Origin: Acanthosepion pharaonis
Lineage: Eukaryota; Mollusca; Cephalopoda; Sepiida; Sepiidae
Assembly: GCA_903632075.3 (NCBI GenBank)
Contig: CAHIKZ030005498.1
Coordinates: forward strand, 158,501-222,500
Length of the DNA: 64,000 nucleotides
Direction: 5' to 3'
The notes beneath the pieces were generated by a model. It saw only the letters and a program-made list of their open reading frames with translations, was not told where the DNA came from and ran no database searches. The translations under genes and the position numbers were made by a program. Each line of letters starts with the position of its first letter. The first letter of the stretch is position 1. This document shows positions 1 to 11,204 of this stretch, one piece after another.

Positions 1-457
1 GATTTATTTTAGGTCTAAGGGATTAAGGAATTATGAAACAAAAAAAAAATCAATTACATTCCATTTTGCAACGATATTCGGTAACCTAACTGGAAAAAGA
101 ATCACCTTTCAGCATTGTAACGATACAAGACTTTCTTCTAAATGGTCAAAATTACCTCAAGTCAAAAAGAAGAGAACACAATTTTTGGAAAGTATGAATT
201 GGCCGAATCAATCTTCTGATCTCGTTCTCATTTAATTAGTATGGGATGAACTGGAGAGAAAAATTCGAAGAAGATGGCCAAAGAATGAGAATGTTTTTTT
301 CAAAACTAGTGAAGAGAACGCTGTTAATTAACGAAGGTGGTGGTTTACGGTTCGAGAAAATATGATGCTGTTTTAATTTTGATTAAGTGCTTATTTTTTG
401 CTTAAAATACATGGAAATACGTTGTATTTAGTGACATCTTTAGTGTTTGCCTATAGC

Positions 458-458
<1 letters not shown>
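1..458. other. AT-rich sequence, no feature recognised
   Basis: No open frame, repeat or RNA-like structure could be supported here. The stretch ends at the first (TA)n tract. Confidence 0.6.

Positions 459-517
<59 letters not shown>
459..517. repeat. (TA)n microsatellite
   Basis: Uninterrupted TA dinucleotide tract of about 58 bases, the first of roughly thirty in the window. Confidence 0.97.
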
Positions 518-556
518 CAGTTCAAGAAATCTCTTCCGTTGATGTCAGAATACGTA

Positions 557-747
557 GTGATCAATAGGTTCTTATTTCTTCAACAAGCTTGAAGTCCTTC
601 CCGTTACAAGGCAAATCAAAAAATGATTTCAAAAACGATGGAACAGTTCTAAAAAACAGTTCGATAATAAATCCATTCCTTACTTGATCAATAGATTATA
701 TTATTCTCGTCCAAGCTTGAGGTCTTCCACGTTATAAAGTAAATTAT
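557..747 (+). repeat. Diverged direct duplication, two units about 125 bp apart
   Basis: Both units start with TGATCAATAG and continue through CAAGCTTGA, GTC and CGTTA. The second unit runs into the (TA)n tract at 774-814. The source element is unknown. Confidence 0.5.
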
Positions 748-767
748 TATCGAACTTTTTCAATCGA

Positions 768-773
<6 letters not shown>

Positions 774-814
<41 letters not shown>
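774..814. repeat. (TA)n microsatellite
   Basis: Pure TA tract of about 40 bases bordering the tandem duplication that begins near 830. Confidence 0.95.
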
Positions 815-816
<2 letters not shown>

Positions 817-910
817 ATGTAATGGAATAGCCTGGCACCCCCATGAGTGGCGGCACAATAGGTGGTAATCATCTATAAGTATCAGTTAGGAGAGCGGACA
901 GGAGAGTAGC

Positions 911-1372
911 CGCTAGAATCTGTTATTCATATCTTGGCTGCTGTCGAGCTGTCTGCCTTTGGGCAGAGAGTAACCCGGACGAGGCTCTGCTGAATGGGAG
1001 AGTCCTGTTCGGGGAGGTAGACACACCTGAAACCGTTTATGCGAGGTTAAGGGGAAATTTGAGCCGAGTCTACGTTAAACTCAGCCTTGTGCCACATCCT
1101 TCCTCGTGGGGAGGCAGGTAAATACTGTCACGCCAGAATCTGTTATTCAGATATTAGCCGCTTTTGAACTCTCTGCCTTTGGGTAGAGAGGAAACCGGAC
1201 GAAGCTATGCCGAAGCGGAGGGTCCCGTTCTGGGAGGTAGACAGAACCAAACCCCTTTTATGCGGGTTTACGGGGAATTTTTGGCCGTGCTTACGAGCTC
1301 GAATCGACCTACATTAAACTCGGACTTGTGCCACATCCTTCCTTGTGGGGAGGCAGGTAAATACCGTCCAGC
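911..1372 (+). repeat. Two tandem units of a GC-rich 220-240 bp repeat
   Basis: Unit 1 (911-1130) and unit 2 (1131-about 1372) both start with CGC(T/C)AGAATCTGTTATTCA. Both continue through CTGCCTTTGGG and GGGAGGTAGACA and end with CTTGTGCCACATCCTTCC then GGGGAGGCAGGTAAATA. Unit 2 carries a short extra stretch near 1292-1306. The units are clearly richer in GC than their surroundings. The CTTGTGCCACATC tail also occurs in the 130 bp tRNA-like SINEs at 34.2, 47.0 and 50.8 kb, which suggests a related SINE-type source. No box A/B pair is clear here. Confidence 0.7.
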
Positions 1373-1548
1373 TGGGATCTGCAAGAACTAGCGGCCCTCC
1401 GATAGCAGCCCGCACACAACTGTACTGTCTTACGACGACCGTGCTCATAACTATTATTTCCTTGCTTGTTGTACTGGTTTCTACAATAAACCTGTTACTA
1501 TTTATCCACCGTGTTTGTATATTCCATATTCCTATTAGCACGGAATAT

Positions 1549-1600
1549 AACACACACACACACACATTAAACACACACACACACATTAAACACACACATA
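1549..1600. repeat. Interrupted (CA)n microsatellite
   Basis: Three CA tracts separated by TTAAA. Open frames across them are low-complexity artefacts. Confidence 0.9.
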
Positions 1601-2564
1601 CCGGCTCTAAACTGTGACAGTTCAAATCTCATACATTTACTTTTTGTGTCACCAATGCAAAAAGGGGAATTATGTGCGAGAAGCCGGAATAGAATTCCCA
1701 TTACGTATCAATAAGCACAAAAAAAAAAGAAGAAACAAAACAGGATAACAACAACAATTTATGCAGTTTCTGTCCACTTCAACCATGCTGGTCATAGCAT
1801 CGACGATGTCGGGTCCGTTCTTTCAGTAGCTGAGAAGATAGACGCGGATCGCAGTTGAAGTATATCCTAAAAGTAAATTCCCACATAGAAGGACTAAAAA
1901 GGGATTTGGGTTTAATCAGGGGGTACAATTTCCACAAGGAAACCCATTATCAGCAAATACCACGCTTTGGATGAGTAAGCCCTTCACACATATTTTAACT
2001 CTTTTAACAGCCATCATCTACTATATTTTTTACCAGCCGTCACCTTCCTACTATATACTTATGTTTAACCACCTATGATTTACGACATGACGCACTATTC
2101 AGTAATGGAAGTATTTCCCTATACACTGAGGGCTACATTTCCATGGCCTTCTTTTATATCATCATTGATTCTGTTATTAGAGCTCCTTTATATACAAGGT
2201 TATGTAAGAAGTGTGGAAGATAAGTGTAGATACCTATTAATCTTGTATATGTATTTATATCTTTATGTGTATGGAGATTCATATATATATATGTGGTCGC
2301 TTGTGTATATTTTCCCACTATTATGTGCACGTGTGTATCTGTATAGGTACGTATATTTTTAACAACAGACTTTGTGTTCCTTCGCATTAAGTTGTCATTT
2401 AATTTTATTTATTAATATTTTATTATTATATATCCTAGTTTTTCTCCTCATTTTTTTTCATTGCATCATATTCTACCCACAGCCGATCTTTCTACAATTG
2501 ACATATTTGTCCACAAATCGCGAGATGTCTTTCTCGTGTTACAGTTTTTTTGTGTATATACATA

Positions 2565-2895
2565 TGTAACTAGTGAGTTAGTCAAAATGACTTAACTCCT
2601 TTTATAGTCTACCAATAGAAGATTAACCAATCAGAAGCCGCAGAACATTGTATCCGTCGTGTATAAAGGCGGCCATTTTGTTTACCCTACCCGAATGACC
2701 AGTGCCAACTTGTCAGGCGAAGATGACAGAAGGAAGAACTACGCTCTGCTACTTTGCTGCGATATCCACTGCTAACCTGAACTACGCTTTCCTACTGTCT
2801 CCGAAATATTCACTGCTAACCTCTGGATTCTATACTCGAAGACGACCGTCTAACATCTCGCTCCCCAAACAATAACTCTCTTCATCTATGTTTAC
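2565..2895 (+). promoter_or_regulatory. Promoter-like island (CCAAT and TATA), possibly a solo LTR
   Basis: A CCAAT element (AACCAATCAG, about 2625) lies some 35 bases before a TATA-like GTATAAAGG (2661). A transcribed-looking, moderately GC-rich stretch with two diverged copies of an ACTACGCT/CTGCTAACCT block follows (2738-2830). The stretch starts TGTAACTAG and ends TTTACA, as LTRs often start TGT and end ACA. I see no clean target-site duplication and no gag or pol next to it. Spacing suits a pol II promoter. The LTR reading is an inference. Confidence 0.4.
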
Positions 2896-3275
2896 AATCA
2901 CCCCCCCCCATACGACACAGACAAGTAAAAATAGACCTGCCTAACCTTTTCAATTTAAGTATATTTTAATGAAATTTTTCGTACTCAAGGAATCAGGCAG
3001 AGATCGGGATTTTTGCTAGTAACACATTTCCACCAAAAAATATACCATCTACAGAAACATCTGTCAGTGAGTAATTCTCATTTCTCTGTTTATTCCTCAA
3101 TCCGTTGATGAAGGACACAGGAGTTTCCGAAAATTCCGAACTTAAAACCTTCTCGCCGGGTTTCATTTCTATCATATGGCTTATAATAATTAATACTTTT
3201 ATAAATGTTTATCGTACTGATTATATTTGTATTCTTTTGTTTCTCCTTGTTTTATAAACTAACCTATATATTTTT

Positions 3276-3280
<5 letters not shown>

Positions 3281-3351
<71 letters not shown>

Positions 3352-3389
3352 CGTATATATATATATATATATATATATAAAAAGAACGT

Positions 3390-3437
<48 letters not shown>

Positions 3438-3494
3438 ATAAGATATTTTGTATATATATAAATATATAAAATGAAATATTTTGTATAAACAGGA

Positions 3495-3533
<39 letters not shown>

Positions 3534-3547
3534 TATATATATATATA
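3281..3547. repeat. Compound microsatellite cluster (TA)n and (CA)n
   Basis: TA tracts at about 3288-3341, 3354-3380 and 3394-3435, (CA)n at 3499-3530, then TA to 3547. No coding content; long open frames here are dinucleotide artefacts. Confidence 0.95.
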
Positions 3548-3670
3548 ATGATAAATTAAGAAAACTTAAACTTAAAAATCCATATAGGTTATAATTTCTT
3601 TCATGAATATTGTTATATTCATCTCTTCATACCGAATAAATTAAGATATATATGTATAAAAGTCAGTTAT

Positions 3671-3673
<3 letters not shown>

Positions 3674-3744
<71 letters not shown>

Positions 3745-4042
3745 GTTCGTTCGTTCGGCATCTGTCCGTCTCGGGAGACGATGGACTGGCGTCGTCGGTG
3801 CTAGGCAATGGAGTTACATCGCCTCTGGTTACTCTGTAATTCCACTCTGAGGCGGCAGTCTTCTTTAGGCACTTGGCGCAGATGAAACTGGATGACACGG
3901 AGACGGAGCCTGTCCCTACATTTCTCCTGGTCCCCTTTGCTGCCTGCTGACATTCCATCGCGGCTACTGCAATCGGGACGCCGACTCTGACTGTGGCTCT
4001 CCACAGCAACCACACACACACACGCACAGACACACACAGTCA

Positions 4043-4128
<86 letters not shown>
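3674..4128. repeat. GC-rich 260 bp island between (TA)n and (CA)n(TA)n tracts
   Basis: A (TA)n tract (3674-3742) and a (CA)n(TA)n tract (4009-4128) flank a GC-rich insert (about 3744-4008). On the minus strand the insert can be read as a frame with a CxxC pair (FICAKC) followed by a serine/threonine/proline-rich segment. That could be a scrap of a mobile-element protein with a zinc-binding knuckle, but the frame is not clearly conserved and no histidines complete a finger. Confidence 0.45.
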
Positions 4129-4129
<1 letters not shown>

Positions 4130-4130
<1 letters not shown>

Positions 4131-6085
4131 TGTATTGGTGGGTACGAAACCCGACCTATTTTTTCAAATCAGTATTTGATAACCCAATATCAGCGAGAAT
4201 AAAACGACCGGGAAGTGGTCTTTTCAGCATCCCCTCGTAATCCAAAACATTGTTGATATATATTTAAAACTAAATTGCACACGAACGGAAAACCAAAATC
4301 CAATGTATGGTGTTCTTATGCACATCATAAAAAATGGCGGGAAAATGCAGAAACTGGCGGGAAATCAATCCGCTTCCTGCCACGTGTCGTATTGTGAAGA
4401 TTGATTCCCGCGGTCTTAAAACTGATCTTTAATCTGGAACTCGGATGAATCAGCTGTCGAGTGTTGATAAGCCAAGTCAAACGTCAAGTCGGTGAACCAC
4501 TCCACGTAGTGAAAGATTAAGAGGGGGGAAATATGGGGAATAAAGAGTCAGGGATTATGGATTAGCACGCTAATCTCTGACAAGCACCTGACGACATCAA
4601 ACTGCAGCTTCGAAGATATGGAAGTAAAGGCAACGTTCGACGGCATGTCGTAAAATCACAAGACTTTATACCAATATGCTTCGATAGCAGAGGCGGTTGT
4701 ATGCAGTTCATGGCAGCGAAGTCTAACAGATTGTTGTCAGGTGACATGGAATTGGTGGGCATCCGTGGGTAATATTTGTGTAGTTTGAAGTGATTTGTGG
4801 GGATATTTTCGTGCGGTGACTCTAATTTTTAAAGATGGGTCTGTACGCGAATATAACAAATGATAATAAATTGATAAAATTAATTTTTGTGAGTTATTTT
4901 TCCGACATTATTTCTTACGAGATTAAATGCCGCCCTATCTGGCGGCAATTAAGCTAGCTCCTGTGGAATGTTCTTGATTATGCCTTCGTGTTATATTCAT
5001 CTCGTGTCATACGTGTTTGAGCGTCCCTAGGTCTTTGCTAATTATCAGCATTGGAAGCTCCCATAGCGGCCGTGTGATATGGGTTTTCATTTTCACGGGA
5101 ATTTATTTTCCTTGCTACAGCCTTTTCTCTTTTGATTGCAATCAGGTCCTCTGTTGGTGAAGATTTCGTTTTGCGAGGCATATTTCTGCCGTATGCCATT
5201 GGCAAAAATAAACTACAGAAGAACTCAAAATTGATGGTTATATTAAAGTATTCCATCAATATTTAAGCTTACTTTTTAAAACTTCAACGACATTTCTTCT
5301 GTCGCCGCTTAATTTAAAGACGATTTGATGTGCGTATGTTTTTACTTTCCGTATATAAAAAAAAATATTTTTTATTTCATGGCTGACTTTTGCTGGATTT
5401 TACAATTAATTTCGACTATTCCCAAATTTATTTCCAAGTAAAAAATTCATCGCAAATAATCACGTAAAAAAATCGCTGAGAACAATCGCAATAATGAAGA
5501 ACTGGGAATCCTAAATTTCAGGATTATGGTTCCGGATCCGGCACGGAATATTTTTAATTTCCTCACAGTATCGGCCTGATTCCAAAATGGTTTGATATGT
5601 TGGGCTACTGTCTCTGCGAGTAAAATTGATAAGTGTGACACACAGGCATATAGACACACTGACATTCGCAATTATTTACATAGAAGATTAATATAAACGT
5701 TATTTTTAGTTACGTTTTACTTTAATGAATAACTAGTCATAGTAACTATTATTATATGTGGGGTGCATTTGAGCAAGAGACGAATAAAACTCCTTGCAAC
5801 AGCCAAAATGAACTGAAATCATGGATCATGGCAGCCTTCACCAACTTAAGCAAGTAGAGTGTAAAGAAGAGTTACAAAAAATTTCAAAGTCGCCTGGATG
5901 CCGTGGTTGAATAGAATGGCGATATTATTGAACTATTTACTCTTTGGAATTTCAATATATTTTTGTGTAATTTTGATATATATATTTGTAAAAATGACAT
6001 CCATCCTTTTTTCTTAATTTAGACGACAATTTATTCATGTCCATAAACTTTATTTGTATTTGCGATAGAAATAATCTGTAAAAAA
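4130..6085. other. No recognised feature
   Basis: Ordinary AT-rich sequence. A 73-codon minus-strand open frame (5038-5259) is present but shows no recognisable motif and is not called as a gene. Confidence 0.5.
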
Positions 6086-6362
6086 TGTTATAAAGTTTAA
6101 GGTATGTAGTTTTAAGTATAGTTATTTAATAATTCTTTACAAGAAAATCTGCAACAATTTTATATAATTAAAAAAAAATATTTACTTTTTTCCACAATCA
6201 ATTTGATCCATGGCTTCAACTGAGGAAAATGTACACTGTGTCCTTTGGTTGACTGAACTGAAATCTACTATTGCTGTACAAAGAAAGTTTAGAATTGAAT
6301 ACAATAAAGAACCACCATGTTATAAAGTTTAATGTACCTCGTTTTAAGTACAGCTAAAATAA
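6086..6362 (+). repeat. Direct repeats of about 45 bp around a transposase scrap
   Basis: TGTTATAAAGTTTAA followed by GTTTTAAGTA occurs at about 6086 and again at about 6319, on either side of the DUF4817-like fragment. The second copy supplies that fragment's stop codon. Confidence 0.5.
6210..6332 (+). pseudogene. DUF4817-type helix-turn-helix N-terminus of a Tc1/mariner-like transposase (fragment)
   Basis: A 40-codon frame starting MASTEENVHCVLWLTELKS and continuing VQRKFRIEYNKEPP resembles the N-terminal DNA-binding module (DUF4817 type) of many arthropod and mollusc mariner-like transposases. Such proteins typically start MASxEEK and contain a VQRxFRxxYxxEPP helix. The module would bind the transposon's terminal inverted repeats. 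The frame ends right after this motif, and no DDD/E catalytic part follows, so this is a broken relic. Similar modules occur at 28866-29033 and 40375-40520. Family assignment rests on the motif pattern recalled from known proteins. Confidence 0.6.
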
Positions 6363-6552
6363 TTAATGTGAACTGCAAAATCGTATTACCCTTTGTATTG
6401 CTAATGATGGCGGACATCTGAATAAAACATTAAATAAAACCTAAAAATATATAGATTTACTTCTTTCTAATCCTTGTTACTAATTATTCCTATCGTAAAT
6501 ACAAATAAAGTTATAATGTTATTAAAGTGCACACGAACTTTATGCACATTCA

Positions 6553-6553
<1 letters not shown>

Positions 6554-6596
<43 letters not shown>
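6554..6596. repeat. (TA)n microsatellite
   Basis: TA tract adjoining the 6.6 kb dispersed repeat. Confidence 0.95.
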
Positions 6597-6599
<3 letters not shown>

Positions 6600-6614
6600 T
6601 TTTTTATAAAAAAA

Positions 6615-6795
6615 AATTTATAACATAAACCTGTTATAAAGTGACTACAAAAATGGCCATTTTGTTTCAACACCCTCGGTGTCTTATCAAGTGATGATGT
6701 TGAATATAAAACAAATGGTTTTAAAAGTTTCAAATTAATTAACGATCCTTCGCTAGGGGAAAACATTGTCACAAAAGCTAGAATGACCAATCAAA
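6615..6795 (-). repeat. Dispersed repeat related to the 17.1 kb palindrome
   Basis: TTATAACATAAACCTGTTATAA followed by AATGGCCATTTTGTTTCAA matches the arm of the palindrome at 17137-17275. This copy additionally carries the hammerhead-like core at 6664-6691. Confidence 0.6.
6664..6691 (-). ncRNA. Degenerate hammerhead-like core
   Basis: The minus strand reads UUGAUAA, a 5 bp stem II (ACACC / GGUGU, loop GAG), then UGAAAC. The C of CUGANGA and its second G are substituted. No cleavage-site NUH or stem I is clear, so this copy is probably dead. Confidence 0.4.
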
Positions 6796-7058
6796 ACCCA
6801 GGTATAGGAAGATTCAAAAGCTTGACAAGGAAATCATGTTATAATAGATATGCAGATCTTTAAAATACGGGTAATATTAAGAAAAGAACGTATTCTAATC
6901 AATAAGTATTGAATTATATGATAAAATTTGATATTAAAATTAAAAACTGCCCATTTTAAAATCCAAATTTAATCACTATTAAGTTTAAAACTATAAAATT
7001 GCTGAGGATAAAAAAAAAAAAATATATATGTTATTCAATTTATTTCTTCGTTGAAATT

Positions 7059-7063
<5 letters not shown>

Positions 7064-7119
<56 letters not shown>

Positions 7120-7141
7120 TGTGTGTGTGTGTGTGTGTGTA
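7064..7141. repeat. (TA)n(GT)n microsatellite
   Basis: TA tract followed directly by a GT tract. Confidence 0.95.
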
Positions 7142-7496
7142 TTGGAATGGATTTTGCGTTTGTTGATACAAAATATTTTCATTTTATTGTTTGAAAGTTA
7201 TTTTTTGTGTATACCCATATTTTAGAAGATTAGGGGTTTATCTAAATGTTTATTTTTTTTTCCGTTTACCAACCTACAAATTCGATGAATTATATGGGAT
7301 CTCCAGCAGTATTCGAGCGTGTTAGGTAAAGCCTGCATTAAATCCGACGTGCAAACAACGAGCCTAATGTCCACGTAAAACCTGAAGAGTGCTTTTCAAC
7401 ACAGACCTTTCTCCGTTTCTCGAAATAGACATCTCTGCTCAGTTTCGTATCCTAACGTAAATAAGGACAATTTTAGGATCGATTTTTCATAATCTC

Positions 7497-7498
<2 letters not shown>
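7142..7498. other. No recognised feature
   Basis: Unique-looking sequence between microsatellites; no open frame or repeat match seen in this window. Confidence 0.5.

Positions 7499-7564
<66 letters not shown>
7499..7564. repeat. (TA)n microsatellite
   Basis: TA tract of about 65 bases. Confidence 0.95.
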
Positions 7565-7566
<2 letters not shown>

Positions 7567-7758
7567 GTGGTAAATATACATACATATGCGAAATATGTAA
7601 ATACCCATACATGTATATTTTTTGAATAAAAATTCCAAGTGGAAGGATCTAGGTAGAACTCAATGTCCAGGACAGAGTAAGGATATAATAAAAAGGCTTA
7701 AACACTTCTATTCCATGTTTTTTTTCGTTTTTTCCATTCATCAGACCTACAAATTCAA

Positions 7759-7817
<59 letters not shown>

Positions 7818-8070
7818 TTATATATATATGATACATATTAGATATATTTATATCTATATATTTTAAATATATATATTATATATATATTAATTATATATTA
7901 CATATATTTTATATATATATTAAATATGCAAATATATTATGCATATACATTTATATATATATACATATTATATATATATATATATATATATTATATATTT
8001 TATATATATATTAAATATGTATGTATGTATATATTATATATTATACATATATATTTTATATATATACGTA
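7759..8070. repeat. (TA)n tract and cryptic AT palindromes
   Basis: A pure TA tract (7759-7813) followed by about 250 bases of imperfect TATATTA/TAATATA palindromic blocks. Confidence 0.9.
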
Positions 8071-8209
8071 AGCGAATATTTATTTACTCAATTTAATTTA
8101 AGGTGTAAACAATCTGTCGTCAATGTGTTTAGACAGTGCTAAGGAGTATATATTAATAAATATAAATATACCTACGTTCTAAATGCAAATTCAGTTGTTC
8201 TATCAACTG

Positions 8210-8210
8210 A

Positions 8211-8282
<72 letters not shown>

Positions 8283-8430
8283 GGGTATGTGTGCCTGAGT
8301 GTGTATGTGTATGTGTGACTTTGTGTGCGTATATACATATGTGTGTGTGCATGTGCGTGTGTGTGGCTATGTGTGTATATATGTGTGTGTGTCCCTATAT
8401 GGGTTCATATATATATATATATATATATAC
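8210..8430. repeat. (TA)n, GT-rich and (TA)n compound microsatellite
   Basis: TA tract 8210-8280, a degenerate GT-rich stretch 8281-8400 and a short TA tract to 8430. The last abuts the left arm of the inverted repeat starting at 8431. Confidence 0.93.
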
Positions 8431-8597
8431 ATGAATTATTCATACAAAACTAATGCAAAAGGTTAATGATTTAAATGGCAAGACATCCATCTTGCAAACT
8501 ATTCAAATAGTACACAAAACCTCTAAATCCGTTATGCATGAGTTGATCCTTGTTTATATAAATTTCTGCCGTATTAGTTGTTATTTTTACTACAAGC

Positions 8598-8625
8598 TTT
8601 CGTCTGTTCCTATAGACATCGTCAG
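8598..8625 (-). ncRNA. Hammerhead-like core, family H1 left arm
   Basis: Minus strand: CUGACGA, stem II with one mismatch (GUCUA / CAGAC), then GAAA. Sequence after GAAA (GCUUGUAG) is conserved between copies, but I cannot place a convincing stem III and NUH. Confidence 0.5.
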
Positions 8626-9012
8626 GTATATAATAGATGTTGTTCTTGTTTTTTTCTCTTAGTAATAAGAGGACATCGAAAATATATGTGTATTGTATCC
8701 GAAATGCTATTAAAAATGAGTTATTGGTTTTTGAACGCGCCAAAGCAACGCTGAGTTTGATTTTGAATTTTTTTAAAATGTCTGCGTCTATACCAAATAT
8801 GGTAATGAACAAATGTTTTTACTGGTAAATTTTTTTACTGTCAAAGTGGCATGAACTATATTGTTCAATAATTACACTTATTTTTTTCGAAAATATATGT
8901 GTATTGTATCCGAAATGCTATTAAAAATGAGCATTTCGGATACAATACACATATATTTTCGATGTCCTCTTATTACTAAGAGAAAAAACCAAGAACAACA
9001 TCTATTATATAC

Positions 9013-9040
9013 CTGACGATGTCTGTAGGAACAGACGAAA
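9013..9040 (+). ncRNA. Hammerhead-like core, family H1 right arm
   Basis: Plus strand: CUGACGA (9013-9019), perfect 5 bp stem II (GUCUG / CAGAC, loop UAGGAA) and GAAA (9037-9040). All conserved catalytic-core bases of these two strands are present. Stem III and the cleavage site are unclear, as in the other two copies. Confidence 0.55.
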
Positions 9041-9236
9041 GCTTGTAGTAAAAATAACAACTAATACGGCAGAAATTTATTTAAACAAGGATCAACTCAT
9101 GCATAACGTATTTAGAGGTTTTTGTGTACTATTTGAATCGTTTGCAAGATGGATGTCTTGCCATTTAAATCATTAACCTTTGTATTAGTTTTGTATGAAT
9201 AATTCATGTATTTGTAAATTGATTACGTTTATTGTA

Positions 9237-9294
<58 letters not shown>

Positions 9295-9319
9295 CTGAGT
9301 ATATATGTGTGTTTGGCTA

Positions 9320-9401
<82 letters not shown>

Positions 9402-9405
9402 TGTG

Positions 9406-9462
<57 letters not shown>

Positions 9463-9510
9463 GAGCCTGTGTCTTTTGTGTGTATACATATGCGTCGTGG
9501 TCGTGCATGT

Positions 9511-9578
<68 letters not shown>
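9237..9578. repeat. Microsatellite cluster (TA)n and (GT)n
   Basis: TA and GT tracts at 9237-9290, TA at 9331-9399, 9413-9456 and 9521-9578, with GT-rich degenerate spacers. Confidence 0.95.
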
Positions 9579-9582
<4 letters not shown>

Positions 9583-9818
9583 GTGTTTGGTTGTTAGCTG
9601 GAATATGTGTCCGTGCGTGTATAAGAAATCATTTTCCTCGACCGTAGTATACGTTTACATTATCGGGAAACGTTAATTCGTATTCTGTTCAAAATTCCAC
9701 TTTCTCCAAATATTCCGTGGAAAGAAACCACATACCTTGTCGTACAAGAAGTATTTACGACTTAGCCCGTAAATTTTCTCGAATGTAGCAACACAGTCTG
9801 ACTCTTTTCAGTCGAAAC

Positions 9819-10121
9819 CTATTTTTCTCTCCTAATGTCCCTTGATTTAATGATTTTGTCTTCATAATTAGTGACAAGATGTTGGCAGTATGTCAAGCGT
9901 CTTGCCAGATCTTGTCGATGGGAAGGTCCGGCTGGTGATGAATGGGAAATATTAGGGTTAAAGGGGAAAGTGGCAGAAGACTGGGATATCTTGTACTGTC
10001 TCTCTCGAAATAGGCGGCGGTGTAGTTCGTACTTGTTTACAGCGCTTTCTGCCAAAAGCTGTAACTTCTCGTTCGCCCGACCAAGATCAATGATTACAGA
10101 GACAGCACGAAAGGTTCTCAT
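9819..10121 (-). CDS. Candidate host exon, product unknown
   Basis: This is a 100-codon frame with mixed, non-repetitive composition and GC content above its AT-rich surroundings. It is the only frame in the window that does not look like a mobile element or microsatellite. The protein is basic and hydrophilic with heptad-like stretches: LQLLAESAVNKYELHRRLFR in the first half and RRLTYCQHLVTNYEDKIIK near the end. A proline/serine loop lies between them. No signal peptide or membrane segment is visible. A pyrimidine-rich stretch ending in GGCAG, about 60 bases inside the frame, could be a 3' splice site. A TAG stop ends the frame, so it could be a terminal exon; there is no strong GT donor. 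I do not recognise the family. It could also be a chance open frame. Confidence 0.4.
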   Translation of the reverse strand: MRTFRAVSVIIDLGRANEKLQLLAESAVNKYELHRRLFRERQYKISQSSATFPFNPNISHSSPAGPSHRQDLARRLTYCQHLVTNYEDKIIKSRDIRREK

Positions 10122-10149
10122 AGCTAATTGATTTCGTATTGCTCAAACA

Positions 10150-10638
10150 GCCGGCATTTTGGATCAGGTGTCCTGTGGTGCTTCAACCATTTGGCTAAAG
10201 TCTATACGCCCCCTATAATTCCATTATACTTCCCTATACTTCCTTTATACTTCTCCTATAATTTTTAAAACGAATTTTCTAAAATTAAATCATCCAGAGG
10301 CAATGTATAGCTCGTCAATCGTATTCAAGGATACCCATCTACTATGGCAGCTTGCTAATTCAGGCGCTTGCTCAGGCGCATTTGTGTTTATTCAAAACCA
10401 ACAGAGCCGACTTTTGGTTTATACTTCAACTATGCCGAGCAGACCTTAGTTACATTTTCTGGGAAAGAGCGTGTTCCCTTGCGTGATCAACAATTTGAAC
10501 AAAGCCAGTACGCTCAAGTCATCGGCCACGATGACTTATGACTTCGTTCTAGCACAGCTATCGACGGACCCCAAGGATTCGGTCTATCCAATTTAGCTCA
10601 CAAGGTTTAGGTCAAACCTTATTATGTTTTCAGGAACT
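10150..10638. other. No recognised feature
   Basis: Includes a short imperfect tandem of TATACTTCC (about 10220-10260). Otherwise no repeat or coding signal seen. Confidence 0.5.
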
Positions 10639-10639
10639 T

Positions 10640-10785
10640 TTCAAAAGTGCCGTACGCAGGGATCGACACCTCCATTCCGTTAACATCAGGAAGTCTCCTT
10701 CTTGACAAATTGAACATGATGAGATTCGAACCCGGGTCTTATGGTCAGAGTGCGAACTTTACAACCACACAGCTACTGCCCATAT
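10640..10785 (-). repeat. tRNA-derived SINE (head)
   Basis: Minus strand reads a box A-like TAGCTGTGTGGTTGTAAAG, then about 25 bases on GGGTTCGAATCTC, a good box B. The head is like cephalopod tRNA-type SINEs that begin with an AGCTGTGTGGTTAAG motif. It extends toward lower coordinates and has no complete 3' tail. Confidence 0.65.
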
Positions 10786-11204
10786 TCGGGAGAAAATAGA
10801 TTTAATACAAATGTCATTGGTTTCCTACAAGTTTAAGAAAAGGTAATTTCCAACCCTATTGATATAGTGTGATGTGTACGAGTCTCTTCCCCTGTGTACC
10901 GAGTCTCTTCCGGGCGTAAGTGATCTTGGATCGCCAAAACTTATCATTTGTAATTCAGTTGCAGAATCAACCCACAACAAAAGAAAAAGTCGAAAAATAT
11001 CTTCTTCTTTTTTTTAAATATAATAATATAAAATAATTTTACTTTCGTGTTTTTACAATTAAAAGTCCTTGTTTGTAGCTATATGTTAACATGAAAAATG
11101 TAATTTCTTCGTCTGTATGTGTGAGAAAAAGAGCCAAGGGAAAATGTGAAGAGAAATGTATAAGTTGCTGGCCTAAGGAAAGAACTGATCCATTAGTCTG
11201 TGAA

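Larger units (their letters stand above)
8431..9210. repeat. 780 bp inverted repeat of a dispersed repeat family (family H1)
   Basis: Left arm 8431-8707 and right arm 8931-9210 are near-complete reverse complements over about 275 bases. The 220-base spacer holds the single-copy continuation of the element and a short direct copy of the arm's inner end (8888-8931). That inner copy together with the start of the right arm makes an extra small hairpin. A third, single-orientation copy is at 20506-20905. Each arm carries a hammerhead-like core, and (TA)n tracts abut both outer ends. Confidence 0.85.

Noticed and set aside
5038..5259. 73-codon minus-strand frame (MPRKTKSSPTEDLIAIKREK segment) as a small gene
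   Set aside because: No recognised domain, no supporting splice or promoter context, and length compatible with chance.
3205..9676. Long open frames rich in Tyr-Ile or Cys-Val across dinucleotide tracts
   Set aside because: They are translations of (TA)n and (GT)n microsatellites and exist in several frames at once.
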